Shown in pieces: positions 46,186 through 58,000 of a stretch of 64,000 bases of DNA (within the stretch, counting starts at the first letter, position 1; each line of letters begins with the position of its first letter). A program made the position numbers and the translations under genes. Origin of the DNA: Azolla caroliniana (lineage: Eukaryota > Polypodiophyta); contig JBHGNT010000018.1 of NCBI GenBank assembly GCA_043228905.1, positions 10,478,001 through 10,542,000 on the forward strand, written 5' to 3'. The notes below the pieces were generated by a model. The model had not been told where the DNA came from and did no database searches. It worked only from the letters and a program-made list of their open reading frames with translations.

Positions 46186-47338
46186 TTGGCCGGATTCCCT
46201 CGGGTGACGATGCCGGGCATCCACGCGGAGGTGCTTGAGGTACGGGCTGAGAGTCAGACCTGGGAAGAGTTTGAAGGTCGGCTCCTTGAAAAATACGGGC
46301 TTGATGATGCGCTTCGGTTGTCGAAGCGGGACTTCAGGGAATGGGTGGAGACCCCCCAAAAGGGGAGAAACGTGTCGGTGATCCTTCAGGAGTTTGAAGA
46401 ACGCTTCACACGACTTTCAGCGTTGGACCTCACCATGCTGGACACGAGTCATGTCCTATTGTTCGTTAAATTGGTGGACGCAAGGAACCGGGAGCAAGTG
46501 GGCTTCCTGCTGGAGACCGATGACGGCCTAACAACCGACTGGGCCATGGTAAAGAGAGTCTGCGACCGTTTTGACAAACGACGTGAGTGGGTGTAAAGGC
46601 TTGACGGGGACGGGTTCTGTTGCGACAAGGAAGGTCGAGGTACCCCCACCGGCGTGAAGGGAAGAGACCCGAGACTGGCTCGAGACCGGCTAGACTTCGA
46701 CCGGCATGGTCAAAGGCTTGTCCGGAGGAGCAGCTCTGGAGGAGTTGACTCAGATGGTGAGGGACCTCTAGATCGCGCAAGCACGGAGGGACGGCGGCGA
46801 ACAAGTCCGTGACCGAAGGCCTCCGACTGGGAGCCGGTGCTTGTGGTGCGACGTGGTCGGCCACGCCCGAAAGGACTGCGGGGACTTCGCTGAAGTGATA
46901 AGAGCTAACGTGGTTTACCTATGGAACAATCGAGTGCACGCTAGCGAGACTCGGAGGGCCCTGGATTTGAATGTCGGACGAGGGGGTATGAAACGACTGA
47001 TTGAAGAAGTGGTGGCTCGTCACGCGGAGACCGTCCACTACTCGGCGTCGGCTGGAATCCGGGTCGGAAGCGATGAAGACCGGAAGACGAAGGAAGCCAG
47101 ATTCTGGCCGGTGATGCTGGAAGGCCTCACCGGCGTAAGGCTGAAGAAAGAGGAAGCGAACCGCGCGGAAAGACGGGTCCGAGAGGTAACCGGGTGGAGT
47201 GACCCGGTCGAAGAGAAGACAGGCTTTGTGGAAGCCGCGTGCCAGAACTACGAGGTTCTGGTGGAAGACAAGCGAATGGGAAAGACCGGGGGGGGCGGAC
47301 CCTCACAACGGTATGAGACCCGGTTCGGGCCGAAGTAG
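46186..47338 (+). pseudogene. Gypsy-N gag with CCHC knuckle, broken
   Basis: The first frame (46186-46596) has the gag motifs TWEEFEGRLLEKYGLDD, FEERFTRLSALD and WAMVKRVCDRFDKR; these align in order with the gag of Gypsy-A. A frame change and stops follow to 46830. The second frame (46841-47338) opens with the knuckle CLWCDVVGHARKDC and a basic tail. The true N-terminus is deleted. Confidence 0.75.
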
Positions 47339-47392
47339 AGTGATATCAATGCATCCTGTGCACCGGACAAGGCCAAGAAGGCCAGTTATCGG

Positions 47393-48016
47393 TTGAGCAT
47401 GGAGATTGAAAGGACCACGGACCTACGAAAGGTCCTAGAGGAACGGATCCTCGATAGCAAAGTGGAGCTGTCGTTGGGGGAAGTGCTCGGTATCGCCAAG
47501 AAGGAGTTCCACGACTCCATCGTAGACTTGGTGAAACGGAAAAGGCTTTCAACGGAGCCAGAGCCAGAGAAGCCGGTGGAGGTGCGGACGACGCACCTAG
47601 AAGACATGGCCCTAGAGGAAGAATTGGCAGAAAGCCACTACTCGAGGCTACATTGGGCTAGGGCCACTACGGAAACCCCTATTCGGATCGAGGACGTCCA
47701 GGAGCCGGTGGTGGCGTTGGTAGACCACAATTCGGAGATCAACTTGATGTCCATGGACTTCTACAAGAAGGGAAAGTGGCCGATCAACACCAAGCACGGG
47801 TGGAAAATACGGGCAGCAACGCGCTCCACGGAGGAGCTACACGGAGCCTGCCCGAATGTACGAGTGAAAATCGGCGATGTCGAGATCGACCAACACTTCT
47901 TCATGCAGGAGACGTCCTCGCATCCGGTGATACTCGGAGAACCGTACATCAGGGCGGCGCACATGGAGACAAAGGTGCTGGACAACGGTTCGGCATATGC
48001 ACGAGTCAAGAGCTAG
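47393..48016 (+). pseudogene. Gypsy-N aspartic protease
   Basis: Retropepsin-like: VVALVDHNSEINLMSMDFY near residue 105, then HPVILGEPYIRAA. Related elements have Gly after Asp-His (or Asp-Ser/Thr); here it is Asn, which should impair catalysis. The 200-residue frame itself is open. Confidence 0.7.
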
Positions 48017-48330
48017 GATGGGCGTCACTCGGTCCAGTTCCTGATGGTGCGACCGAACCATGAGCGTAATCGCGAGACCCTCGGTGCTGAAAACCGAGGG
48101 GATTTTTAGAGAGGGCTATCGAGGCGTGGGGCCGCGATAGTCCGGACACCCCGGAAAAACCCCACAGATGTACTATAGGCGAAAAGACCTGTACCATTGG
48201 TAGAAAATTTTGGTTCTCTGATAGCGAAGGTTGTACGATAGCCAGCGTAGTTGGCCGGGAAAAGAAGCGGGCGGAGGAGCGACTTCGGGCACGGGGAGTC
48301 CTCGGCCCTGAAGAGGAAATCAACGGAGCC

Positions 48331-50223
48331 GTGGAGGCGGTCTCTTTCGACGACAAATTGGGGAAGTTACGGGAGGTGTTCGGAGAAGGCCTTAATGAGG
48401 ACCAGACGATTCCGGTATGTTCGGAAAAGATGTCCGAAGTCATCGCCGACTTCGGTAGTGGACTCGAGTCGAATCGGAAGGCCCGAGTGGATACGAAGTA
48501 CAAGGCTGTGGACCGAAAGGTGAGGCTAGTCGCGGCACCCTTGCTGGAGGACAGCGAGTTACGAATAAAGGGGGTCGCGTCGGACCCAAGTTTATGAGAT
48601 CCGGTTAGCATGGGACACACGTTCACTGACATAACGCTACGGGAGCTCAAGATCGGTGGGGATGGTTTTCTACTGCCGGCAGAAGAGGACCGGTTTCGGA
48701 GAATGCTCGGGAGGCACGGGAAGGCTTTCGCATTCTCACTGGAGGAGATCGGGTGCGTAGACCCAAAAGTTGTGGAACCAATGGTGATCTTCATGGTACC
48801 GCATGTGTCGTGGAATCTCAAACTGATTCCGGTACCCAAAGCTCACATCCCGAAGCTGATGGAGCTGCTGAAACAGAAGGTGGAGATGGGCATCCTCGAA
48901 CCATCGAGTGCCCCATATTCGAATCGGTGGTTTACCGTGCTGAAGAAGAACGACACACTGCGCTTCATACAGGACCTGCAACCGGTCAACAAGGTGACCA
49001 TTCGAAACGCAGGTATCGGACCAACCATCGATGAGTTCACGGAGGCCTTCACAGGGAGGTCGATCTACTCGGTCGGGGACCTGTACTTAGGGTACGATCA
49101 GTTCCAACTAGCCGTAGAGAGCAGGGATGTCACAACGATGCGGACTCCTCTCGGCCTAGTTCAGATGTGTACCCTGCCGCAAGGAGGAACGAACTCGGTG
49201 GCGCACATGGCGAATACGATGAACAAGGTGTTGAGGGACTACATCCCGGACATCACCATGGCGTTTCGGGACGACATCCCGATCAAAGGGAGTCCGGTGG
49301 AGGACAAGGACGAGTCGGTCGGGCCCGACGGTTGCCGGAGGTTCGTGACGGATCACATCCGCGACTACGAGAAGGTGCTACAAAGACTCGAGAGCGCTCG
49401 ACTCACCTTCTCAGGAGAAAAATCAGCCTTCGGACAGCCGGAGATCCTAGTAGTCAGACACCTGTGCGGGCCTTTCGGCTGAAAGTCGTCCCCGGCAAAG
49501 GTAGAAGCCATCTTCGCGATGAAGGATGATTGCGGGTTGGTCACCAAGGTGCGAAGGATCCTTGGGGCATGTGCGTTCTACCACATCTAGATTCCGCACT
49601 ACGCGCATGTCGCGGAACCGCTTTACGGGTTGCTGAAGAAAGGGCGTAAATTCGAGTGGAGAGACGAGCACACGGAGTCGGTCCGGAGAGTAAAGGAGGC
49701 GCTCGCCACGGCACCGGCTCTCCGGAAAGCGGTTTATAGTAAGGAAGTCCCCATTTACGTGATGATGGACACGAGCCCGGCCGAGATCGGGTGGGTGATC
49801 AATTAGGAAGATGAAGACGGCGTACGGTTCCCGATCCGGTTCGGGGCAAAGGTATTGAGTGAGCGGCAGCGAGGATACGCCCAAATCAAGCGCGAGCTAT
49901 GGGGTATCGTTTCAGTAGTTAAGGCCGACAAAGACTATCTGATCGGGATGGAAGTGATCATCAAGACGGATTGCCTACCGATTCTGGGTATGGTTTCCGG
50001 ATGCGCGACTCCGGACCTGGCGATGCTAAGGTGGATCGCGTACATCAAGTCCCTAAACCCGGAGATACAGCACATCTCCGGAAAGGATAACGCCATGGCT
50101 GATATGCTTTCAAGGGTGAGGTTCAGCGACGAGGATGGCATGGTTTTGGATAACGAAGAAGTCGACGAGGACTTCTTCGGGTCAGTTAACAACAACAAGA
50201 AAGGGGAGCACTCCGGCGCTTAA
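48331..50223 (+). pseudogene. Gypsy-N reverse transcriptase and RNase H, three nonsense codons
   Basis: From 48610 one register runs to 50223. Reverse transcriptase motifs: LKKNDTLRFIQDLQPVNKVT, DLYLGYDQFQLAV, TLPQGGTNSVAHM, and the active site FRDDIPIKG (about 49264), where most Gypsy enzymes have Y-L/V/I-DD. Stops at 49480-49482, 49588-49590 and 49804-49806 interrupt the connection and RNase H domains (MMDTSPAEIGW, IKTDCLPILGM, ISGKDNAMADMLSR). A linker peptide (48331-48597) precedes the enzyme. Confidence 0.8.
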
Positions 50224-51462
50224 CGAATTCAACGAGAGCAAGTACGATGGAGAGTGGCTCCAGATCGGCGGGTTCCTGAAGACAATGACACCAGACGCGG
50301 TGTGGACGAAGGAAGAGGCCAACCGGATTCGGAAGAAAGCGTACCGATTCTTCCTACGGGACGGGAGCATATGGAAGCACCCAAAGAAGAGAAACAACAT
50401 CCCGCTCCGAGTAGTGGCGAAGAAAGAGGAACAGGAAGAATTGTTGACGGCGTACCACGAGAGTCCCTGGGCCGGACACCGCGGGACGTGGGCCACATTC
50501 GAGAAGCTAAAGAGGAAGTACTGGTGGCCAGGACTATATCGGGACGTGCATCGGTTCGTGATGACTTGCGAAAGCTGTCAGGTCCACTCCATAGTTCGAC
50601 ATCGGGACAAGCTCCACCCGACCTACCCTCCGACCATCCACTTCAAGTGAATGGTGGATCTGGTGACGATGCTGATGGGGGTAGGACAGATGCGGTATCT
50701 GGTGCTGGCTCGGGAGGACCTGACGAACCAGGTGGAAGGCCGAGTGTTACAGAGCAAAACAACCGCGACCGCGTGCTGATTTCTAATCGAAGAAGTGGTA
50801 TGCAGGTATGGGTGCGTAGGTAAGATCGTGGCCGATCGCGGGGAATTGGACGCGCAAGAGGCGGAAGAGTTGTTTGACCGGCTAGGAGTTAAACTCTCGC
50901 TCACCACGGCGTACAATCTGGAGGCTAACGGGAAGGTGGAGCGCGGACACGAGCCGATCGTCAAAGCGTTGGTACGGGCGTGTGGAGGCCATGTCGGGAA
51001 CTGGCCGCGGCTCTTACCCTACGCGTTGTGGGCGGACCGAACTACGCACAATTCGGTAACCGGGTTCATACCAGCAGAGCTAATGAACGGGCAGAAGCCG
51101 ACCATGCCAACGGACCAGACAATCTCCTCATGGGCCATGGTGGACTGGAATAACGAGATGAGCCAGGAGGAGCTGTTAGCGGCACAGATTCGGTAGCTGG
51201 AACGAAGACCAGAGGACATGGACCGAGCCATGGAGAAGCTACCAGTGGCGAGGGTAAAGAACAAAGGACGGTTCGATCGGACTCACCGACTGAGACTGAA
51301 GAAGATCGAGGAAGGTGACTGGGTTCTAGTATATGACAACAACCTCGACAACCAACACCGGGCAACGTGGAAGTTTGCAAGAAGGTGGTTCGGGTCTTAT
51401 GCGGTGACGAGCGCCAACGACAATGGGACCTACCATCTCGCAGAGCTCGACGGGACAAGGAT
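50224..51462 (+). pseudogene. Gypsy-N integrase, broken; last codons lie at 61338-61467
   Basis: After a 1-base shift near 50205-50215 the frame holds the finger (H-x5-H ... CESCQVH), the core Asp motifs (MVDLVTM, IVADRGELDA) and Glu (NGKVERGHEP), then the C-terminal region (GRFDRTHRLRLKKIEEGDWVL, KFARRWFGSYAV, TYHLAELDG). Stops at 50648-50650, 50777-50779 and 51194-51196. The apparent end at 51475 lies in the inserted Gypsy-B2 LTR. Confidence 0.8.
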
Positions 51463-51881
51463 TGTTATTCTCTGACCGGACAAGGCCTAACACAAGGTGT
51501 CACGGAGACACTTCACCAAAGGGTGATTACGGCATAGGATTATGACTCAACGATTACACCGACTTACGTAGGTTACACGATTAGAACGCTTTTGTTAATT
51601 ACACGCGTAAGATATAACAGTAATTACAGAACGGAAATCAACACAGAAGTATAAACACCATAAGCTCTATTAATTATCCGCTGCGATTACAATGGGGTTC
51701 GGGCCATTAAATAGGTTTCCGGCCCGTAGTACAAAACGGTGCCTATCGCACCTATTCGGGATCCGTCCGGATCTGGAATGGCATACCGTTTCCAGTCCGT
51801 CCGTCCACACTATGCTTATTTACAACCATACTTAATTAATTCCTTCACTCCGTATTTTGGACTCCTTGCCGGCCGGTAACA
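51463..51881 (-). repeat. 3' LTR of Gypsy-B2
   Basis: TGTTACCGG... to ...GAATAACA on the minus strand; TATTTAA box at about 51704-51712. The 50 bases before it in sense direction (51882-51933) are not a clean polypurine tract; the nearest purine run (GAAGGGGCCGAGAAGGG) is about 40 bases away. Confidence 0.95.
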
Positions 51882-51933
51882 CATGGCACGCCCGTGGGAC
51901 AGTACCTTGTACGTCGAACCCTTCTCGGCCCCT

Positions 51934-54594
51934 TCATTGTTCACCCAAATTGTCCAAAATACTTTGTTCCAGAGTTTCCACTTGTTCTTCCGGTTGTGGT
52001 TGTTGCGGCTGTGCTTGCTGCTGCTGCTGTGGTTGCGGTTGGGACTGAGGCTGCTCCGGCTGCTCTATAGGCGGCTGCTCCGTTTGTTTCTCTGACTCCG
52101 GCATCCCCGTTTGACTGCTTCCGGTCCGGTCTCCTTCCAGTAACGGTTCCTCATCACTGAGGTTGACCGTAACCGGTTCTCGTGCTTTCTCTTCCCGGAT
52201 CCGGGACCTCTCGTAGCTTTCAAACTGGATCTGCGCCTCCAGCCTGTCGTCGTCCAGCTGAGCTACAAGTTGCCGGATTTGCCCTAGTTAGTCCTTTGCC
52301 AAGGCTTGAAAGTCTTCGGCCAGCTCATCTCTTATGCCGGTGAAGTCTTCGGAAGTCAGCATATAGCAATCATCTCCCTCCTTCCGCCGGTTCTCTACGT
52401 CGGCCCGGAGCAATTGGAGTTCCGCCGCGTTCGTGGCCCACTTGGTCCACCATTTGACGGAACCGTTGTCAATCAAGCTCTTGGTCTGGTTCAAACAGGC
52501 CCGCATGATATCCTGGATGCGACTTGCTCCCATTTGCGCTCTACTTTCCACAACTTGTCGTTCCTCCTTCAACTGCTTGATGAGATTAGCCGTATCCTCC
52601 GCCTGCTCTCTGTAGCGCGTCAGCTGCCCTTGATATGTTGTTTGCAGCCTCTGCAGTACCTCCGCCGCTCTTTCTTTTTCCGCCTGCTGTTGCCTGAGGA
52701 GCTCTGTCCGAACCTTCTCCGCCTCTTCCAACCGTCTTCTGGTTTCCGCTTGTTCCTTAGCGTATGCCATTGCGGTCCGATCAACTGCTTGCCGGAGCTC
52801 ATCCGTCCGTTCCTTGTGCTCCGTTTGCAACCGTTTATACTCCCGGTGCAAGTGCTCAAATTCCTCCGTTTTTTGTTTGAGCTTGCCGTTGATCTGGCGA
52901 TGGTTCCGGTCCTCCCGGTCCTTTAGCTGCCGGAGTTCCTCTTTCAGGCGCTCTACTTCTGTTTCGGCGTTTCTCCGGAGCCTGTCCTTCTCTTGCAGCA
53001 TTTTCTCCTTTTCCTCCTTGAGCCGGTCGTACGCTTGGTGGCCTTTTCGTAAGCTCTCCTCGGCCCGGCGTAGATTCTCAGCAGTCTTTTTGAGTTCTGC
53101 CTCCGCTGCCATCTTCAACTCTCTTTCGCGGCTCCTCAACGCTTCTTGGGCAGCTAGCTCATCCTTTAAGTCCGCAAGCTCTTGGGCTTGTGCCGCATTT
53201 CTCTCCGGAACGGTTTCCGTTGCTGGGGTCTGATTGTTATGTACAGGTTGATCTGACGCTTTATTCTGTACATTGCCCGGAGTCACTGGTGCTTGGACTT
53301 GTGTTGTCAAAGCCAATTGAGCCATTTCCCTTGTGACCCTGTCCAAGTCTTGTTCAAGGCTCCTTATTCTGGACCGGGCCGTCTCTAGATCTACGGTTGT
53401 GACGAGCAACCGTTCGTGGTGCGCTCTCTCCTCCGCCTCTATGTACTCGACCGCTCCGGCGATTTGCTCGCCTACCCACCGTAGCCACATGCTACTGGTG
53501 CCTTGTTGCTGTACTGGTCGGGTCGGCTCGTTCACTGTGGAATTGTCTGGCCTGAGTGCCTGTATCTGCCGTTCTGGTTCTACTCCTTGGCCACTGTGTG
53601 TGCTGGCTGGGCTCGCCGGCTGTTGAGTTCCGGTTCTCGCCGTCTCCGGAGCCGTTGGAATGACTTCTTGTATCAAGGCCGGTTCTATACGCACCGGTTC
53701 CGGTTCCTCCCTTGTGGTTTGCTCAGGTTGAGTTTGGGGCGTTTCTTCCTTTTGCGGTTCCGAACGCTCCCCCGCTGTCCCGGCGGTCCTACTTCTTGAC
53801 CGTCGTTGGAGGTGCTCTACTGGCTCCTCCGTTTCCTCTTCCTGGGTATCGGCATGTATCTGTGCCGCCAAGGGTTCCAGTTCCTTCTGTCCCGGTCGCC
53901 GTATGGTTATCTTAACGGGTCGGACCGGTGACACCTCCTCCGGTTCTGGGAGCCGTTTCTTCCCTTTCGTCGCCTTCGACGCCAGCAGCTGCTGTCGTTT
54001 GGACGCGGGCTTCGAGGTGCTTCCTTCCGATAATCTTGGCCGCTTCTTTGCCTGAACGGTCTCGACCGGCGGTGCGAGCAATGTTATCCACTGAGCTACA
54101 GCATGCCACAGCTTCCGGCCCTCCTTGTCGTCCTTTCCTCGTACCGTGTCGATTGCCACGCACAAACCGTCTGCAATCAACACCGGCCAATCCACCTTGA
54201 TCCCTTCATAGGTGGCTATGATCATCCCTGCCCGATTTTTTGGCATGACAGGGGGTCGGGGGTACACGTGGCCGTACTCATGGAGCACTCGAGCTATCTC
54301 CCTGAATAGCGGATCTTCGCCGCCCTGCGTTCGATAGCCTTTGCCGGCTACAGAGTACTCACCGAAATATCGGATGAGTTGCTCCGAGGTTGGGTTATCA
54401 ATCTGAAAAATACCTCCCTCCGGAAGGCCTGTTAGCGCACGGATCGCTTCCTCGGTGATGACTTCTTTGTCGAGCTCCTTGATGACCTGGTCGGCTTCTT
54501 TGTGCGGTGGTGCCTCCATGATGGTCAAGAACCCATCCAGTCCGTGTTGCCTGAGCCATTTCCTGGCCGCTTCCGACAGCGTTTGTGGTTCCAT
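51934..54594 (-). CDS. Gypsy-B2 ORF2: NLS and coiled-coil protein of unknown function, one nonsense codon
   Basis: The ATG at 54594 (MEPQTLSEAARKW) opens 768 codons to TAA 52288-52290; the same register then stays open for 117 more codons to TGA 51934-51936, so TAA probably replaced CAA. Residues 1-180: globular, unknown family (LIRYFGEYSVAGKGY, HVYPRPPVMPKNRAG). About 183-215: basic patches KKRPR and KGKKR, likely nuclear signals. 220-365: Pro/Glu/Gln/Thr linker. 375-430 and 465-690: heptad-rich coiled coil. The extension ends Pro/Gln-rich. It is sense-oriented downstream of pol, a place where other plant Gypsy elements carry extra ORFs. Gypsy-B1 lacks it. Function unknown. Confidence 0.8.
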
Positions 54595-55004
54595 GTCTGC
54601 TTCGAGGTCGAGGAAAGATGGCGAGGTAGAGTGGTGATGAGAGTGAGAACGAGAGAGAGAGCGTTCCGAACGTGGGGGTTCTCTGAGTGCAGGTTCGCGT
54701 TTGCTAAGCTTCCACTGCCTTGGTGCTTCTGTGCTTCTTGGCTCGCGAAAAAAAAGGTCTCCATGCGTTCTTAATCTTCTCTGTGCGTCTTGGCGCCTTT
54801 TTCAAGCATGCGCACGTCGTGTACCAATTTAGTATTAAGTAATGTGGCGGCTCTTAAATGCCCACTACGTACCTTTTCGCTCCTTGCTTTCACGTCCGTT
54901 CATACCTCGATTTTTAATGATATCTTTTTTCTTCTTCTTCTTCTTCTTCTTCTTTTTTTTTTTTTTTTTTTTTTCTTTTCTCTTTTTAATGACGGTATGT
55001 GATC
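54595..55004 (-). other. Region between pol and ORF2 with internal polypurine tract
   Basis: In sense direction pol ends at 55005, a tract of A with GAA repeats follows (54926-54983, 58 bases, all purine apart from very few), then about 330 bases of leader to ORF2. No gene is seen. The tract could serve as an internal polypurine primer or separate two transcripts; that is inference. Confidence 0.75.
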
Positions 55005-58000
55005 TTACACATCCATAGGTCCCTTCGGACCCTTACGGTTTTCCTTACGGGTTGCCGTGTCTTCCTTCGCCTCTGCTATGGGTTCCCCGTCGTCTTTTTC
55101 TTCCATCCGTACCGTTCCCGGACAGGTTCCCGGTATAGTGCCGGTGGGCTGCATAAACGGGTTACTTGGCATCGGTCCTTTATAGGGCTTTAGTCTAAAT
55201 CCGTTGACCCACTTGCCTAGCACTTCACCGGCAAGTGTCCCTAACTGATAGGACCCGTTGTATTCCCGTGTCAGCCAATACGGGCCTGTCCATCTAAACC
55301 GGAGTTTACCCGGCATCTTGCCCATCCTCGTTTGGAATACTAGCACCGGCTTTCCGATTTCGAACATCTTTTCATTACCTTTCCGGTGACGGTCAACGAA
55401 CGCTTTCCGTCGTCGTTGCTCCAGTTCCATGTGTAGGATGTTGGCCAGCCGTTGCTCCTCCAGTTCGCATAGTGCTCCTAGCCGCATTTCCCCCGACTCC
55501 TTTTCATTCAGCCGTTCCCGTAGTTGGATCCGTAAGCTTGGTACCTGAAATTCCACCGGCATGACCGCCTCTAAGCCGAACGCTAACCGGAACGGCGTTG
55601 TCCGGATACTTGTTTTGTATGCCGTTCGGTACGCCCATAGCGCACTATGGAGCTTTGTATCCCAGTCCGTCCGGTTTTCATTGACGATTTTGCGGAGAAT
55701 GTTCTGGAGCGTTTTGTTGGTTGACTCTACTAACCCGTTTGCTTGTGGGTAGTACGGGGTGCTCCGTTTATGGACCACGGCATAGAACGTTGTTAAGCTT
55801 TCCACTACCTGGCCAAGGAAGTGCCCTCCTTGGTCGCTGATTAATTCAATCGGACATCCATATCGGCACCAAATGTTCTCGTACAGGAATTTTGCTGTGG
55901 ATGACGCGGTGTTGTCTCTCAAGGCCTTAGCCTCCACCCATTTAGTGCAATAATCTGTTGCCACGATGACATAACAATTACCCGTTCTCATTGCCGGTGG
56001 CTTGAACGGTCCGACAAAATCCAACCCCCACTTCTGGAATGGCTCTAGTGGAAGTACCGGTTGGTGTGGCATCCGTGCTTGCTCCGTAGGCTGGCCCATT
56101 CGTTGGCATAGGTCACATTCCTTAGCATACTTGACGGCGTCTTTTAACGTCGTGGGCCACCATAAGCCGCTCTGCCATACTTTCCTTGCCGTCGCTTCCC
56201 CGACATAGTGTCCTCCGGCAACCCCACAGTGTGCTTCCCGTAAGATTACTTGTTTCTCGTCACTATGGACTGCCCGTCTCCATATTCCATCTGCTCCCTT
56301 GTGGTAGAGAGTGTCCCGTAACAGACAGAAGTTGCGGCTCTGCACCGCCAGTCGTTTCCTCTCGTCCCGGTTCATTTCCTCCGGTGGCAGGCCCGTGCTT
56401 AGGAACTGGTGCATGTTTGTCAGCCACCTATCTTCTGATGCCACCGTGTCGTCCGCTGCCGTTTCCGGGGTGATACGGAATAACTCTGCGTCCGGGAATT
56501 CATCCGATACTCCGTCGCCTGATTCTCCGGACTCTAACCGGCTCAGGTAGTCTGCTACGGCATGCTGGATACCGGGCCGGTGGAAGATCTCGAATTCGAA
56601 CTCCTGCAACAGCAAGGTCCAACGGGCCAACTTACCGGTCAGGGACGCCTTGGACACTAAGTACAGGAGCGCCGAGTGATCCACATGAAAGGAGAACTTC
56701 CTTCCCAATAGGTAATGACGAAACTTTGTGACACTGTAGATCATGCCCAGGGCCTCCCGTTCCGTAGTCGAATAGTTCTTCTCCGCTTGGGACAGCTTCC
56801 GGCTGGCGTAATATACCGGCCGGTACCATTTGGGCTCCGTAAGTTGCATTAAGGCGCTGCCGATAGCGATGTCGGAAGCGTCAACGAACACATGAAATTC
56901 CTTGCTCCATTCCGGAGGCTGCACGACGGGTGCTTGCGACAAAAGTACCTTCAGGGCATTGTATGCCTTATCCTCCGTATCCGTCCATTGGAACGGTGTC
57001 CGATGTACCGCGGTGTGTAATGGTGTAGCCAAGTCAGCCAAGTGACGGAGCATCCGGCTGTGCCACCGGATCTGTCCTAAGAATCGGCTTAGTGCTTTGG
57101 CCGTTTTCGGCGCCGGTGCCCCTAGTATCGCGTTTACTTTGTCCGGGTCGACCGCAATGCCCTCCTTACTTACAATGTGTCCCAGTAAGATTCCACTTGA
57201 CACCCCAAAGGTGCATTTTGCTGGGTTTAAGCTTAGCCGGTATAACCTACACTTTTCAAGGCATAACTGTAGGTGCTGCAAATGGTCTTTTTCCCGGCTA
57301 TAGACTGCAAAGTCATCCAGGAAAACCTGCATGAAGGCTGGAATGTATTCGCCGAAGATCTCCATGATAATTCGCTGGAAAGTTGTTGGTGCCGTTTTTA
57401 GTCCGAACATCATTACTACGGCCACAAACACTCCCCATTCGGTTACGAACGCTGTCTTCTCCTGGTCGTCAGGGTGCATCCGGATTTGATTGTATCCGCT
57501 GAACCCGTCTAAAAAGCTATAAACTTCATGGCCGGCGACGGCATCCAGTACTCCATCCGTGAACGGAAGAGGGAATGCATCCGTAATTGTGGCTGCATTT
57601 AGTTTCCTGTAATCTACACACACGCGGATTTTACCGTTCTTTGGGACGACGACGATGGGGCTCAGCCACGTCGCTTTCTTTACCGGCCGGATGAAGCCCA
57701 CTCTTAGGAGTTTGTCGATTTCCTCCTTCACTTTGGCGGCGTAGTTGGGGTTCATTCGGTAACGTCTTTGCGCCACTGGTTTCGCGTCCTTGCCTAAGTG
57801 GATCTGATGCTGATATAATTGAGGGTCCAACCCTCGCATGTCTTCGTATGACCAGGCGAATATGTCGCGAAACTCCGTGAGAAGTTTGATCATCGCCGCT
57901 TTATCTTTCGGCTTCATTTCTTTGGCGATGTGTACCGGCTTTGATTCGTCCTTGCTTCCTAGGTTCACTTCGTCGAGCTGGGATGTTTTTACCCGTTGGG

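Noticed and set aside
52306-53233. Forward ORFs of 206 and 139 codons
   Set aside because: Antisense to the coiled-coil part of ORF2; Leu/Ser/Phe richness mirrors Glu/Lys/Arg codons.
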